Positions 52,906-60,382 of a stretch of 60,437 nucleotides of DNA are shown piece by piece. This DNA comes from Mesorhizobium amorphae (lineage in GTDB: Bacteria; Pseudomonadota; Alphaproteobacteria; Rhizobiales; Rhizobiaceae). Position 1 is the stretch's first letter, and each line of letters starts with the position of its first letter. A model generated the notes under the pieces. That model did no database searches and was not told the DNA's origin. It saw nothing but the letters and a program-made list of their open reading frames with translations. The translations under genes were made by a program, and so were the position numbers. The stretch spans positions 1 to 60,437 of the forward strand of contig QFNI01000021.1 in assembly GCA_003240775.1 (NCBI GenBank), given 5' to 3'.

Positions 52906-52956
52906 CGTGGTGATTTGGCCGGTCGGCTTGCAGCCACGTTAAACAAGTCGCTAAAG
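52906..52956 (+). promoter_or_regulatory. SAM-II riboswitch
   Basis: The compact SAM-II pseudoknot is visible. P1 is CGTGG (52906-52910) pairing with CCACG (52934-52938). Between them is TGATTTGGCCGGTCGGCTTGC, and after them GTTAAA and AAGTCGCTAAAG, which pairs back into the loop. SAM-II elements control methionine genes in alphaproteobacteria by blocking translation when SAM is bound. It lies about 80 bases before metZ. Confidence 0.95.
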
Positions 52957-53036
52957 GGCCGCGCGCGTGTTTCGCAACCGGCTGTGCGGCTTGGAAAAGC
53001 CCGGCCGGTTTTTGTTGTGCTTCAGGAAGGCCGACC

Positions 53037-54230
53037 ATGAGCGACACGCGCAAACTCCGTCCCGCAACCAGGCTGGTCCATGCCGGCACGCTGCGCTCGG
53101 AATTCGGCGAGATGTCGGAAGCGATGTTCCTGACGCAGGGCTACATCTACGCCTCCGCGGAAGCAGCCGAAGCGCGCTTCAAGGGCGAGGAGCCAGGGTT
53201 CATCTATTCGCGCTACGCCAACCCCACCGTCGACATGTTCGAAAAGCGCATGTGCGCGCTGGAAGGGGCGGAAGACGCGCGCGCCACCGCGTCCGGCATG
53301 GCGGCGGTGGCTGCCGCCCTCCTGTGCTCGGTGAAGGCGGGCGACCATGTGGTGGCCGCACGCGCGCTGTTCGGTTCGTGTCGCTGGGTGGTCGAGACCC
53401 TGATGCCCAAATACGGCGTCTCGTTCACGCTGGTGGACGGGCGCGACATCGCCAACTGGGAAGAGGCCGTCCGCCCCGAAACCAAGCTGTTCTTTCTGGA
53501 AAGCCCGACCAACCCCACACTGGAACTGGTGGACATCGCGGCCGTCGCGGCGATCGCCGACCGCGTCGGCGCGCGGCTCGTGGTCGACAACGTGTTCGCG
53601 ACCCCGCTCCAGCAGAAGCCGCTCGAACTCGGCGCACATGTGGTGGTTTATTCCGCCACCAAGCACATCGACGGCCAGGGGCGGTGTCTCGGCGGCGTGA
53701 TCCTTTCCGACAAGGAGTGGATCGACAAGAACCTGCACGACTATTTCCGCCACACGGGCCCGAGCCTTTCGCCCTTCAACGCCTGGACGCTGCTGAAGGG
53801 CCTGGAAACACTGCCGTTGCGCGTGCGCCAGCAGACCGAAAGCGCGGGCCGGCTCGCGGACTTCCTGGCGGAGGAAGCGGGTGTTGCGCGTGTGATCTAT
53901 CCCGGCCGCGCCGATCATCCGCAGGCCGACATCGCGAAAAGGCAGATGACGGGCGGCTCGACGCTGATCTGCCTCGACCTCGAAGGCGGCAAGGAGGCGG
54001 CCTTCGCGTTCGAGAACGCGCTGCGCGTGTTTTCGATCTCCAACAATCTGGGCGATGCCAAGAGCCTGGTCACTCATCCCGCGACCACCACCCACAAGAA
54101 CCTGTCGGACGAGGCGCGCGCCGAACTCGGCATCGGGTCCGGCACAGTCCGGCTGTCGCTGGGGATCGAGGACACGGACGACCTGCTCGAAGACGTGGCC
54201 GAAGCGCTGAAGGCCGCGCGCAAGGTCTGA
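53037..54230 (+). CDS. metZ: O-succinylhomoserine sulfhydrylase
   Basis: A 397-residue Cys/Met metabolism PLP enzyme. Signatures are RPATRLVHAGTLRSEFGE at the start, IYSRYANPTVDMFEKRMCALEGAE and the PLP lysine in VVYSATKHIDGQGRCLGG (about residues 203-220), with SLGIEDTDDLLEDV at the end. It makes homocysteine from O-succinylhomoserine and sulfide. SAM-II control upstream supports a methionine role. Confidence 0.96.
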   Translation: MSDTRKLRPATRLVHAGTLRSEFGEMSEAMFLTQGYIYASAEAAEARFKGEEPGFIYSRYANPTVDMFEKRMCALEGAEDARATASGMAAVAAALLCSVKAGDHVVAARALFGSCRWVVETLMPKYGVSFTLVDGRDIANWEEAVRPETKLFFLESPTNPTLELVDIAAVAAIADRVGARLVVDNVFATPLQQKPLELGAHVVVYSATKHIDGQGRCLGGVILSDKEWIDKNLHDYFRHTGPSLSPFNAWTLLKGLETLPLRVRQQTESAGRLADFLAEEAGVARVIYPGRADHPQADIAKRQMTGGSTLICLDLEGGKEAAFAFENALRVFSISNNLGDAKSLVTHPATTTHKNLSDEARAELGIGSGTVRLSLGIEDTDDLLEDVAEALKAARKV

Positions 54231-54241
54231 TCCGCCTGGGA

Positions 54242-54265
54242 CCGGCGCGAACCCGCCGGCCTTTT
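54242..54265 (+). terminator. Intrinsic terminator after metZ
   Basis: CCGGCG (54242-54247) pairs with CGCCGG (54254-54259) and is followed by CCTTTT. The stem is short but well placed, 11 bases after the stop. Confidence 0.65.
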
Positions 54266-54335
54266 CCCATCACCGATCCACAGTCCCCTCGCGTTTTGGA
54301 AATGCGAGGGAACCCCTCGACGCGTCGCCCGTTCA

Positions 54336-54366
54336 TTGCTACATTAGAACTGTTCTAAAGTAGATA
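54336..54366 (+). promoter_or_regulatory. Promoter with Irr/ICE-like palindrome
   Basis: TTAGAAC-T-GTTCTAA (54344-54358) is a perfect inverted repeat. It fits TTTAGAA-N3-TTCTAAA, the iron-control element bound by Irr in Rhizobiales, except for one outer base. It lies between a TTGCTA -35-like (54336) and a TAGATA -10-like (54361) sequence, so a bound regulator would cover the promoter of the four-cysteine gene at 54409. Confidence 0.65.
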
Positions 54367-54408
54367 TTCCCGGTCGGGTTTTCCGGCCGGCCCTCAAAGG
54401 AGACGACG

Positions 54409-54627
54409 ATGCAGACGGCAACCCACAACGGCAGCTCCTGCAACAGCTGCGTGTTCTTCGACGACCACAACGCCGCCAGCCGCGCGGCGGCCGCCGCCAA
54501 CGACGCCGGCCTGTGCCGCTTCAACCCGCCCGTGAGCCAGCCCGATGCGGATTCGCGCGGCCTATGGCCCGTGGTGACGACCGAAGACTGGTGCGGCCAT
54601 CACACTGCCCCGCACGGCCGCGCCTGA
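54409..54627 (+). CDS. Small four-cysteine protein, unknown function
   Basis: A 72-residue soluble protein with a regular cysteine layout: CNSCVFF (C11, C14), GLCRFNPPV (C36) and WPVVTTEDWCGHH (C62). The C-x2-C-VFF, G-x-C-R-x-x-PP and WPxV-x3-DWCG pattern recurs in uncharacterised small bacterial and phage proteins and predicts one metal site (zinc or an Fe-S cluster). An AAAGGAG site precedes the ATG. It forms its own unit: Irr-like operator in front, strong terminator behind. Confidence 0.8.
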   Translation: MQTATHNGSSCNSCVFFDDHNAASRAAAAANDAGLCRFNPPVSQPDADSRGLWPVVTTEDWCGHHTAPHGRA

Positions 54628-54645
54628 TCCGCGCAAGCCAATGGC

Positions 54646-54684
54646 AAAAGGGCCTGCACTCCGGTGCGGGCCCTTTTTCTTTTT
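54646..54684 (+). terminator. Strong intrinsic terminator after the four-cysteine gene
   Basis: Arms AGGGCCTGCAC / GTGCGGGCCCT with a TCCG loop (one T-G pair) are preceded by AAAA and followed by TTTTCTTTTT. Confidence 0.93.
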
Positions 54685-54746
54685 GGGGCACGAGTGATGA
54701 AGCGGGCGAACTTGACGATGGCAGCGATCCGTGCGGAAACCGGGGC

Positions 54747-55154
54747 ATGACAGGCTCCCATTCCTACCGCGCCGAGACGCGCGGTCTTTCCGTCGAGGTC
54801 GAGCCCTTCTTTCTTCCCGACCAGTCCGATGCTGAAGAGAACCACTATGTGTGGGCCTACCGGGTGACCGTGGAAAACGGGGGCGCCGAAACGGTTCAGC
54901 TCGTGGCGCGCTTCTGGAACATCACGGATGCGGTGGGGCGTGTGGAAGAGGTGCGCGGGCCCGGCGTGGTGGGCGAGCAGCCTGTGCTGAAGCCGGGCGA
55001 CAGCTTCCAATACACTTCGGGCTGCCCGCTTTCGACGCCATCGGGCATCATGGTCGGCCACTACACCATGCAGAGCGAGACGGGCGAAAGCTTCGACATC
55101 GCCATTCCCGCCTTCTCGCTCGACCTGCCCGACGAGGCGCGCTCGGTGAACTGA
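54747..55154 (+). CDS. apaG: ApaG domain protein
   Basis: A 135-residue beta-sandwich protein. It has the ApaG motifs HYVWAYRVTVENGGAETVQLVARFWNITDA, VVGEQPVLKPGDSFQYTSGCPLSTPSG and MVGHYTM. ApaG is linked to Co2+/Mg2+ resistance and Ap4A levels in enterobacteria; its biochemical role is unclear. Convergent with hslO; an 18-bp GC palindrome at 55157-55174 sits between them. Confidence 0.92.
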   Translation: MTGSHSYRAETRGLSVEVEPFFLPDQSDAEENHYVWAYRVTVENGGAETVQLVARFWNITDAVGRVEEVRGPGVVGEQPVLKPGDSFQYTSGCPLSTPSGIMVGHYTMQSETGESFDIAIPAFSLDLPDEARSVN

Positions 55155-55172
55155 GCGGCCCCGCCGGCGGGG

Positions 55173-56162
55173 TCAGGCAGCGGGCTCGAACTCGGCAGGG
55201 TCGAACACGTATTCCTTCGAGCAGAACTCGCAGTTGACGCGGATCTTGCCGTCCTCGGTGCTGTCGCGGATCTCTTCGGCCGTGAAGCCGCCGAGCACGC
55301 CCCGGATGCGATCGCGCGAGCAGGTGCATTCATCAAGCACGTGCACGCCCTCGAACACGCGCGCGCCGTGCTCGTGGAAGAGCCGGAAGAGCAGGCGCTC
55401 CGAGCCCACCGTGGGGTCGGTCAGCTCGCCCGCGTCCACGGTTTCCATGAGTGCCGTGACCTCGCGCCAGGAATCGTCGGTGACGTCGTCCTCCTCGTCC
55501 GGCCCGCCCGAAGGCAGGTCGGGCAGGCGCAGTCGCTCGGGCGCCTCGGGCAGGAACTGCACGAGGATGCCGCCCGCGCGCCAATGCTCCTCGCCGCCGG
55601 GGCGGATCTGCTTGGCGACGCCCAGCCGCACATCGGTCGGAATCTGCTCGGACTGGCGGAAGTAGCGGCGCGCGGCTTCCTCCAGGGAGGCCCCGTCGAG
55701 CTGGACGATGCCCTGGTAGCGCTGGGTGTACTCGCCCTGGTCGATGGTGAGCGCGAGCACGCCCTGGCCGAGCAGCGCCTCGGGCGAAGCCTGGCCGGCC
55801 TTCACCGCCTCCTCCACCCGCGCCTCGTCGAAGCTCGCATAGGCGCGCACGGCCTGAGGCGTGGCGAAATCCACGACCAGCATGCCGACCGGCCCGTCCG
55901 AACGGGTCTGGAAGATGAACTTGCCCTCGAACTTGAGCGAGGTGCCGAGCAGCACCGTGACCGTGATGGCTTCGGCCAGGAGGCGCGCGACGGGCTCGGG
56001 ATATGCGTGGCGCGCGAGGATCGTGTCGAGCAGGCTGCCGAGCTGCACGATGCGACCGCGCACGTCGAGCGCGCCGACCTCGAAGGGCACCACATGGTCG
56101 TCGCCGGCAAAGCCGAACTCGCCGAGTTGGGGCTGGGTCGCGGTGTGGGAAGAAAGCTGCAT
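55173..56162 (-). CDS. hslO: Redox-regulated chaperone Hsp33
   Basis: A 329-residue Hsp33. The N-terminal chaperone domain begins VPFEVGALDVRGRIVQLG and contains the YxQSEQIPT-like FRQSEQIPT segment (about residue 178). The redox switch has C-x-C (CTCSRDR, about 275) and C-x2-C (CEFCSKEYVF, about 308). Oxidation of these zinc cysteines activates it to hold unfolding proteins. It belongs to the argD-argF-hslO set, but a 359-bp repeat-containing gap separates it from argF. Confidence 0.94.
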   Translation of the reverse strand: MQLSSHTATQPQLGEFGFAGDDHVVPFEVGALDVRGRIVQLGSLLDTILARHAYPEPVARLLAEAITVTVLLGTSLKFEGKFIFQTRSDGPVGMLVVDFATPQAVRAYASFDEARVEEAVKAGQASPEALLGQGVLALTIDQGEYTQRYQGIVQLDGASLEEAARRYFRQSEQIPTDVRLGVAKQIRPGGEEHWRAGGILVQFLPEAPERLRLPDLPSGGPDEEDDVTDDSWREVTALMETVDAGELTDPTVGSERLLFRLFHEHGARVFEGVHVLDECTCSRDRIRGVLGGFTAEEIRDSTEDGKIRVNCEFCSKEYVFDPAEFEPAA

Positions 56163-56352
56163 GACGGCATCCTTCGGCTTCGCGCGCGGGAGCGCAAGCG
56201 GGAATGTGACGGGTTGCGGGGTGTGGGGGATAGATAGGGAGAGGCGGGGGCGGGATCAACGGGAGGTGGGGCGTGCTTTCGTTGAGCCATGAGCGGGTAG
56301 GTCGAGCCGGCTGAACTGCCTCGGGTGTGGGTAAAGCGCACAGCTATCCGCT

Positions 56353-56483
56353 CCCTCCCCCTTGAGGGGAGGGGTATGGGGTGGGGGTATCCTCGCCGCC
56401 CCACGAGGCTTCGGGCTTTTCGGAAAAGATGAAGCTGCGGGGGCGTTACCCCCACCCCGTACCCCTCCCCTCAAGGGGGAGGG
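56353..56483. repeat. Long inverted repeat between argF and hslO
   Basis: Two 37-base arms (56353-56389 and 56447-56483) are inverted copies differing at one position. Each contains CCCTCCCCCTTGAGGGGAGG and a GGGGTGGGGGTA-like end, and each holds its own smaller palindrome around TTGAGGGG. They flank a 57-base centre. This is the kind of C-rich mobile-like intergenic palindrome scattered in alphaproteobacterial genomes. It fills the 359-bp gap 56163-56521, which holds no gene. Confidence 0.85.
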
Positions 56484-56521
56484 GAATCGGAAAGGTCTGT
56501 GCCTGGTCTCGAATTCCGCCC

Positions 56522-57439
56522 TCAGGCCTGCCCCAAGCCCAGGCACCAAGCCAAAATCCCCTTCTGGGCGTGAAGGCGGTTTTCGGCTTCGTCCCACACC
56601 ACGGATTGCGGGCCGTCGATCACGCCGTCCGTCACCTCCTCGCCGCGGTGGGCGGGCAGGCAGTGCATGAAAAGCGCGTCGGGGGCGGCCTTCGCCATCA
56701 GCGCCTCGTTGACCTGGAAGGGCTGGAACACGTTGTGGCCCCGCGCGCGGTGCTCCTGGTTCATGGAGACCCAGGTATCGGTGACCACGCAATCCGCGCC
56801 TGCGACCGCATCCGCTGCCGAGGCATGGAAGGCGACGCGCCCGCCATTACCGTTCGCCCAGTCAACATAAGCCTGATCGGGCTCGCTGCCTTGCGGCACG
56901 GCGATGTTGAGGCGGAAGCCGAAGCGGGCGGAAGCCTCGATCAAGGAGTGGAGCACGTTGTTGCCGTCGCCCGTCCAGGCGAAGAGCCGGTCCTTGGCGG
57001 GGCCGCGATGCTCCTCGAAGGTCATCACGTCGGCCATGATCTGGCAGGGATGGGTCGCGTCCGTCAGCCCGTTGATCACGGGAACCGTGGCATTCTGCGT
57101 CATCTCCACGAGACGCGCGTGGTCGGTGGTGCGCATCATGATGGCATCCACGTAGCGCGAGAGAACGCGCGCGGTGTCGGCGATGGTCTCGGCGCGGCCG
57201 AGCTGCATGTCGGTGCCCGACAGCACCATGGTCTCGCCGCCGAGCTGGCGCATGCCGACATCGAACGACACGCGGGTGCGGGTCGACGGCTTGTCGAAGA
57301 TCATGGCGAGCATCCGGCCTTCGAGGGGCCGGGAGCGCTCGCCGTTCTTGATCAGGCGCTTGCGCGCGCCCGCGTCATCCAGGATCGACCGCAGGGTCTC
57401 AGGCGGAAGGGCGGAAAGGTCCGTGAAGTGGCGGGTCAT
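56522..57439 (-). CDS. argF: Ornithine carbamoyltransferase
   Basis: A 305-residue transferase. Carbamoyl-phosphate loop KPSTRTRVSFD (about residues 50-60), THPCQIMAD (about 129-137) and ornithine/citrulline loop FMHCLPAHRGEEV (about 262-274). It makes citrulline in arginine synthesis. Its start overlaps the argD stop (ATGA). Confidence 0.96.
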   Translation of the reverse strand: MTRHFTDLSALPPETLRSILDDAGARKRLIKNGERSRPLEGRMLAMIFDKPSTRTRVSFDVGMRQLGGETMVLSGTDMQLGRAETIADTARVLSRYVDAIMMRTTDHARLVEMTQNATVPVINGLTDATHPCQIMADVMTFEEHRGPAKDRLFAWTGDGNNVLHSLIEASARFGFRLNIAVPQGSEPDQAYVDWANGNGGRVAFHASAADAVAGADCVVTDTWVSMNQEHRARGHNVFQPFQVNEALMAKAAPDALFMHCLPAHRGEEVTDGVIDGPQSVVWDEAENRLHAQKGILAWCLGLGQA

Positions 57440-58626
57440 TGCGGCTTGGCCTTGCCTGCGAGCGTCTCGGCGCCGGCACGGATGCGCGCGAGCGCTTCGC
57501 GGATCTCCTCGTCGGACACGGTGAGAGGCGGCAGCAGGCGCACCACATTGTCGCCGGCGGGCACGGTCAGCATCTTCTCGTCGCGCAGGGCCGCCACCAC
57601 CTCGCCGTTGGGCACCGCGCATTTGAGCCCGAGCAGGAGGCCGGCGCCGCGGATTTCCGCCACGACCGAAGGAAACGCGTCGGCGATCTCGGCCAGGCCC
57701 TGCTTCATCAGGAGTGCCTTGCGCTGCACCTCGTCGAGGAAGCCGTCTTCGAGCACCACGTCGAGCACGGCGTTGCCGACCGCCATGGCGAGCGGGTTGC
57801 CGCCGAAGGTGGTGCCGTGGACGCCGGGCACCATGCCGCTCGCCGCCTCGCTCGTGGCAAGGCAGGCCCCCACGGGAAAACCGCCGCCGATGCCCTTGGC
57901 GATAGCCATGATGTCGGGCGCGGCACCCGACCATTCATAGGCGAAGAGCTTGCCCGTGCGGCCCACCCCGCACTGCACCTCGTCATAGATCAGGAGGGTG
58001 CCCGTCTCGTCGCAGAGCGCGCGGATCTTCTGGAGCACGGGCGCGGGCACGGGGCGCACGCCGCCCTCGCCCTGCACAGGCTCGATCAGGATAGCCGCCG
58101 TCTGGGGCCCGAGCAGGGCTTCGAGCCCTTCCCAGTCGCCGAAGGCAACCTGGTCGAAGCCCTCCACCTTGGGGCCGAAGCCTTCGAGATACTTCTTCTG
58201 GCCGCCGGCGGCGATGGTCGCCAGCGTGCGGCCGTGGAAGGCCCCTTCCACGGAAACGATGCGGAAGCGCTCGGTCTCGCCTCGCGCGTAATGGAAGCGG
58301 CGCGCGGTCTTGATGGCGCATTCGAGCGCCTCGGCACCCGAATTGGTGAAGAACACCTTGTCGGCGAAGCTGTGGGCGACGAGCCGCTCGCCGAGCCGGG
58401 TCTGGCCGGGAATCTCATAGAGGTTGGAGACGTGCCAGAGCTTGTCGGCCTGCTCCTTCAGAGCGGCCACGAGATGGGGGTGGCTGTGGCCGAGCGAGTT
58501 TACCGCGATGCCGCCTGCGAAATCGAGATATCGCTCGCCACCGGCCGTCTCCAACCACACGCCTTGGCCTCGCTCGAAAGCGAGCGGTGCGCGAGCGAAA
58601 GTGTCGTAAAGGGCGGATCCGGCCAT
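57436..58626 (-). CDS. argD: Acetylornithine aminotransferase
   Basis: A 396-residue class III aminotransferase. It has FAGGIAVNSLGHSHP, FFTNSGAEALECAIKTAR (about residues 93-110), DEVQCGVGRTG and the PLP lysine in IMAIAKGIGGGFPVGA (about 237-252). It makes N-acetylornithine and may serve in lysine synthesis. Its leader carries a promoter, a terminator hairpin and a palindrome (58646-58737). Confidence 0.95.
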   Translation of the reverse strand: MAGSALYDTFARAPLAFERGQGVWLETAGGERYLDFAGGIAVNSLGHSHPHLVAALKEQADKLWHVSNLYEIPGQTRLGERLVAHSFADKVFFTNSGAEALECAIKTARRFHYARGETERFRIVSVEGAFHGRTLATIAAGGQKKYLEGFGPKVEGFDQVAFGDWEGLEALLGPQTAAILIEPVQGEGGVRPVPAPVLQKIRALCDETGTLLIYDEVQCGVGRTGKLFAYEWSGAAPDIMAIAKGIGGGFPVGACLATSEAASGMVPGVHGTTFGGNPLAMAVGNAVLDVVLEDGFLDEVQRKALLMKQGLAEIADAFPSVVAEIRGAGLLLGLKCAVPNGEVVAALRDEKMLTVPAGDNVVRLLPPLTVSDEEIREALARIRAGAETLAGKAKPQ

Positions 58627-58645
58627 GCCCGTTCCTCTGCGTGGC

Positions 58646-58697
58646 CCTTCGGAGGCCTCCGAAGGAAAGAAAAGAGCCACCCGCTGGAGGGTGGCTC
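58646..58697 (-). promoter_or_regulatory. Candidate attenuator in the argD leader
   Basis: Read on the reverse strand, 9-bp arms GAGCCACCC and GGGTGGCTC (58697-58674) enclose TCCAGC and are followed at once by TTTTCTTTCC, a textbook intrinsic terminator. A perfect 20-bp palindrome, CCTTCGGAGGCCTCCGAAGG (58665-58646), follows, 19 bases before the argD ATG. The elements sit between promoter and gene, so they could set read-through into argD-argF. Confidence 0.65.
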
Positions 58698-58708
58698 CAA
58701 AGCATGGG

Positions 58709-58737
58709 GATTAGCGGCTTTCGGGCGCCCAAGTCAA
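58709..58737 (-). promoter_or_regulatory. Promoter of argD-argF
   Basis: On the reverse strand TTGACT (58737-58732) and CTAATC (58714-58709) are separated by 17 bases. A start near 58702 is about 5 bases before the terminator stem. Confidence 0.7.
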
Positions 58738-58858
58738 CGCGCGCAGGCCTTGCGCGGCAGGCTTTGCAGGGCGATCCCGACATTTCGAATCAATACCGGC
58801 CGCCAAGCCAGCCTGTGGGCAAATCCGAAAAATCGGTGAACGGCAAGAGCCCTCGCCC

Positions 58859-58888
58859 TTGTCACGGAGTCCCGGGCTCCGATATTCT
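58859..58888 (+). promoter_or_regulatory. gcrA promoter with a GANTC site in the spacer
   Basis: TTGTCA (58859-58864) and TATTCT (58883-58888) are spaced by 18 bases. GAGTC (58867-58871), a CcrM methylation site, lies inside the spacer, and a second GANTC (GAATC, 58787-58791) lies further upstream. The predicted leader is about 115 bases. Confidence 0.65.
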
Positions 58889-59009
58889 GTCTGCCGACAA
58901 GAGACAGGTTCCTGGCGGCGGGATCCGGCCTTCACGCAAGCGTTCGCAACTCTTCATCTTTGTTGATTTGCGAAGGGTCGACGCCGTTTTAGTTTGAAAG
59001 GCGTAGCGG

Positions 59010-59564
59010 ATGAACTGGACGGACGAACGGGTCGAACTCCTTCGCAGGTTGTGGAGCGAGGGCCTGAGCGCCAGCCAGATCGCGGCACAGCTTGGAGGTG
59101 TGAGCCGCAATGCAGTCATCGGAAAGGTGCATCGCATGAAGTTCAACGATCGCGGCCGTGCCACAGCCGCGCCAGCCGCGAAGAAGAAAGTCGCGGCCTC
59201 TCCCGTGGTGGCCCAGACGGTTTCCGTGCCGGCTGCCGTCAGTGTCAAGGCCGTGGTGGCCGCAGCTCAGGTGATGCGTCCCATGACCACCACTATCGGC
59301 GCGACCGCGCTGCAGGCCGCTTTCGACGCCGAGCCTCAGGTGATCCGCCAGCCGTTGCGCCCCGGCGAGAACGTGGTGGTGCCGATCTCGCGCCGCCTGA
59401 AGCTGGTGCAGTTGACCGAGCGCACCTGCAAGTGGCCGAACGGCGACCCCCTTTCGGAGGACTTCAGCTTCTGCGGCAACGACTGCGCGGACACCGGCCC
59501 TTATTGCCGCTACCACGCCAAGATCGCCTTCCAGCCTGCTTCCGAGCGCCGCCGGGTTCGCTGA
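59010..59564 (+). CDS. gcrA: Cell-cycle regulator GcrA
   Basis: A 184-residue GcrA. The N-terminal DNA-binding domain is MNWTDERVELLRRLWSEGLS, then ASQIAAQLGGVSRNAVIGKVHRMKF. An alanine-rich linker follows, then a C-terminal sigma-70-binding domain with TCKWPNGDP, FSFCGNDCADTGPYCRYH (about residues 151-168). GcrA recruits RNA polymerase to promoters with methylated GANTC sites in Caulobacter. It is divergent from argD. Confidence 0.96.
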   Translation: MNWTDERVELLRRLWSEGLSASQIAAQLGGVSRNAVIGKVHRMKFNDRGRATAAPAAKKKVAASPVVAQTVSVPAAVSVKAVVAAAQVMRPMTTTIGATALQAAFDAEPQVIRQPLRPGENVVVPISRRLKLVQLTERTCKWPNGDPLSEDFSFCGNDCADTGPYCRYHAKIAFQPASERRRVR

Positions 59565-59647
59565 GAGCCGCCGATTTCCCTTCTGGAAAAGAAGGTGGTG
59601 CCCTTCCTGTCGTGAAGTGTGCCCGGCCCTCTGAGGCCTCCTGAGCT

Positions 59648-60382
59648 TCAGCCGATGCGCCGCAAAGGCTCACCCTCTGCTGCCAGCATTCCGTGGCTGC
59701 GGTCGTCTTTGGGGCGTTCGGGGGGCATGGCCTCGCCCGTCATCATGTGGAACACGGTTTCGGCGATGTTGGTCGCGTGGTCGCCGATGCGCTCCAGGTT
59801 CTTGATGCAGAAGAGAAGGTGGGTGGCATCCTCGACCGAATGGGGATCGGTGCTCATCCAGGCGAGCAGATCGCCAAAGAGCGAGGTGAAGACGCGGTCG
59901 ATCTCGCGGTCGCGCTCGCGCATGGCGTGGAGCGCATCCGTCGCGCGGGCCGCATAGGCGTCGAGCACATCCTTGAGCTGGAAGAGGGCGGCCTCGGCCA
60001 GCGCACGAAGTCCGTGCGCAAAGCCCGGCGGAAGATCCCCGCTACCCAACGCGCCGACCCGCTTGGCGATGTTCTTGGCAAGATCGCCCACGCGTTCGAG
60101 CTCGGAAGCGATGCGGATGGCCGCGATGATCTCGTGCAGGTCGGAACTGACGGGCTGGCGCCGGGCGAGCATGGTGACGGCTGCATCGTCCAGCTCGCGC
60201 TGGGCGAGGTCGAGCGCCTCGTCGCTTTCCACCACCTTGCGCGCGAGCGGGGCCTCGCCGCTCGCGAGAGCGTGGGCCGCTTCCTCGACCATGCGTTCGG
60301 CCAGGCCGCCCATCGCAGCGATGCGCCGGGACAGGCCCTGAAGCTCCGCGTCGAAAGCGCCGACGATGTGGGACGAGCGCAC
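59648..60382 (-). CDS. phoU: Phosphate-signalling regulator PhoU
   Basis: A 244-residue protein of two three-helix bundles. Each has a PhoU metal-binding motif, seen as RIASELERVGDLAKNIAKR (about residues 85-103) and IKNLERIGDHATNIAETVF (near 195-213). It links the Pst transporter to the PhoR kinase. GTG 60382 was chosen for its GGAGG site 10 bases upstream and the family-like start RSSHIVGAFD. An ATG at 60418 would add 12 atypical residues. pst/phoB genes are likely just outside the window. Confidence 0.93.
   Translation of the reverse strand: MRSSHIVGAFDAELQGLSRRIAAMGGLAERMVEEAAHALASGEAPLARKVVESDEALDLAQRELDDAAVTMLARRQPVSSDLHEIIAAIRIASELERVGDLAKNIAKRVGALGSGDLPPGFAHGLRALAEAALFQLKDVLDAYAARATDALHAMRERDREIDRVFTSLFGDLLAWMSTDPHSVEDATHLLFCIKNLERIGDHATNIAETVFHMMTGEAMPPERPKDDRSHGMLAAEGEPLRRIG

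Noticed and set aside
58620..58706. Leader peptide MLWSHPPAGG... in front of argD as a ribosome-mediated attenuator
   Set aside because: The frame has no arginine run at the hairpin and continues out of frame into argD with no stop near the terminator. Its ATG lies at or before the predicted start point, so it would lack a ribosome site.
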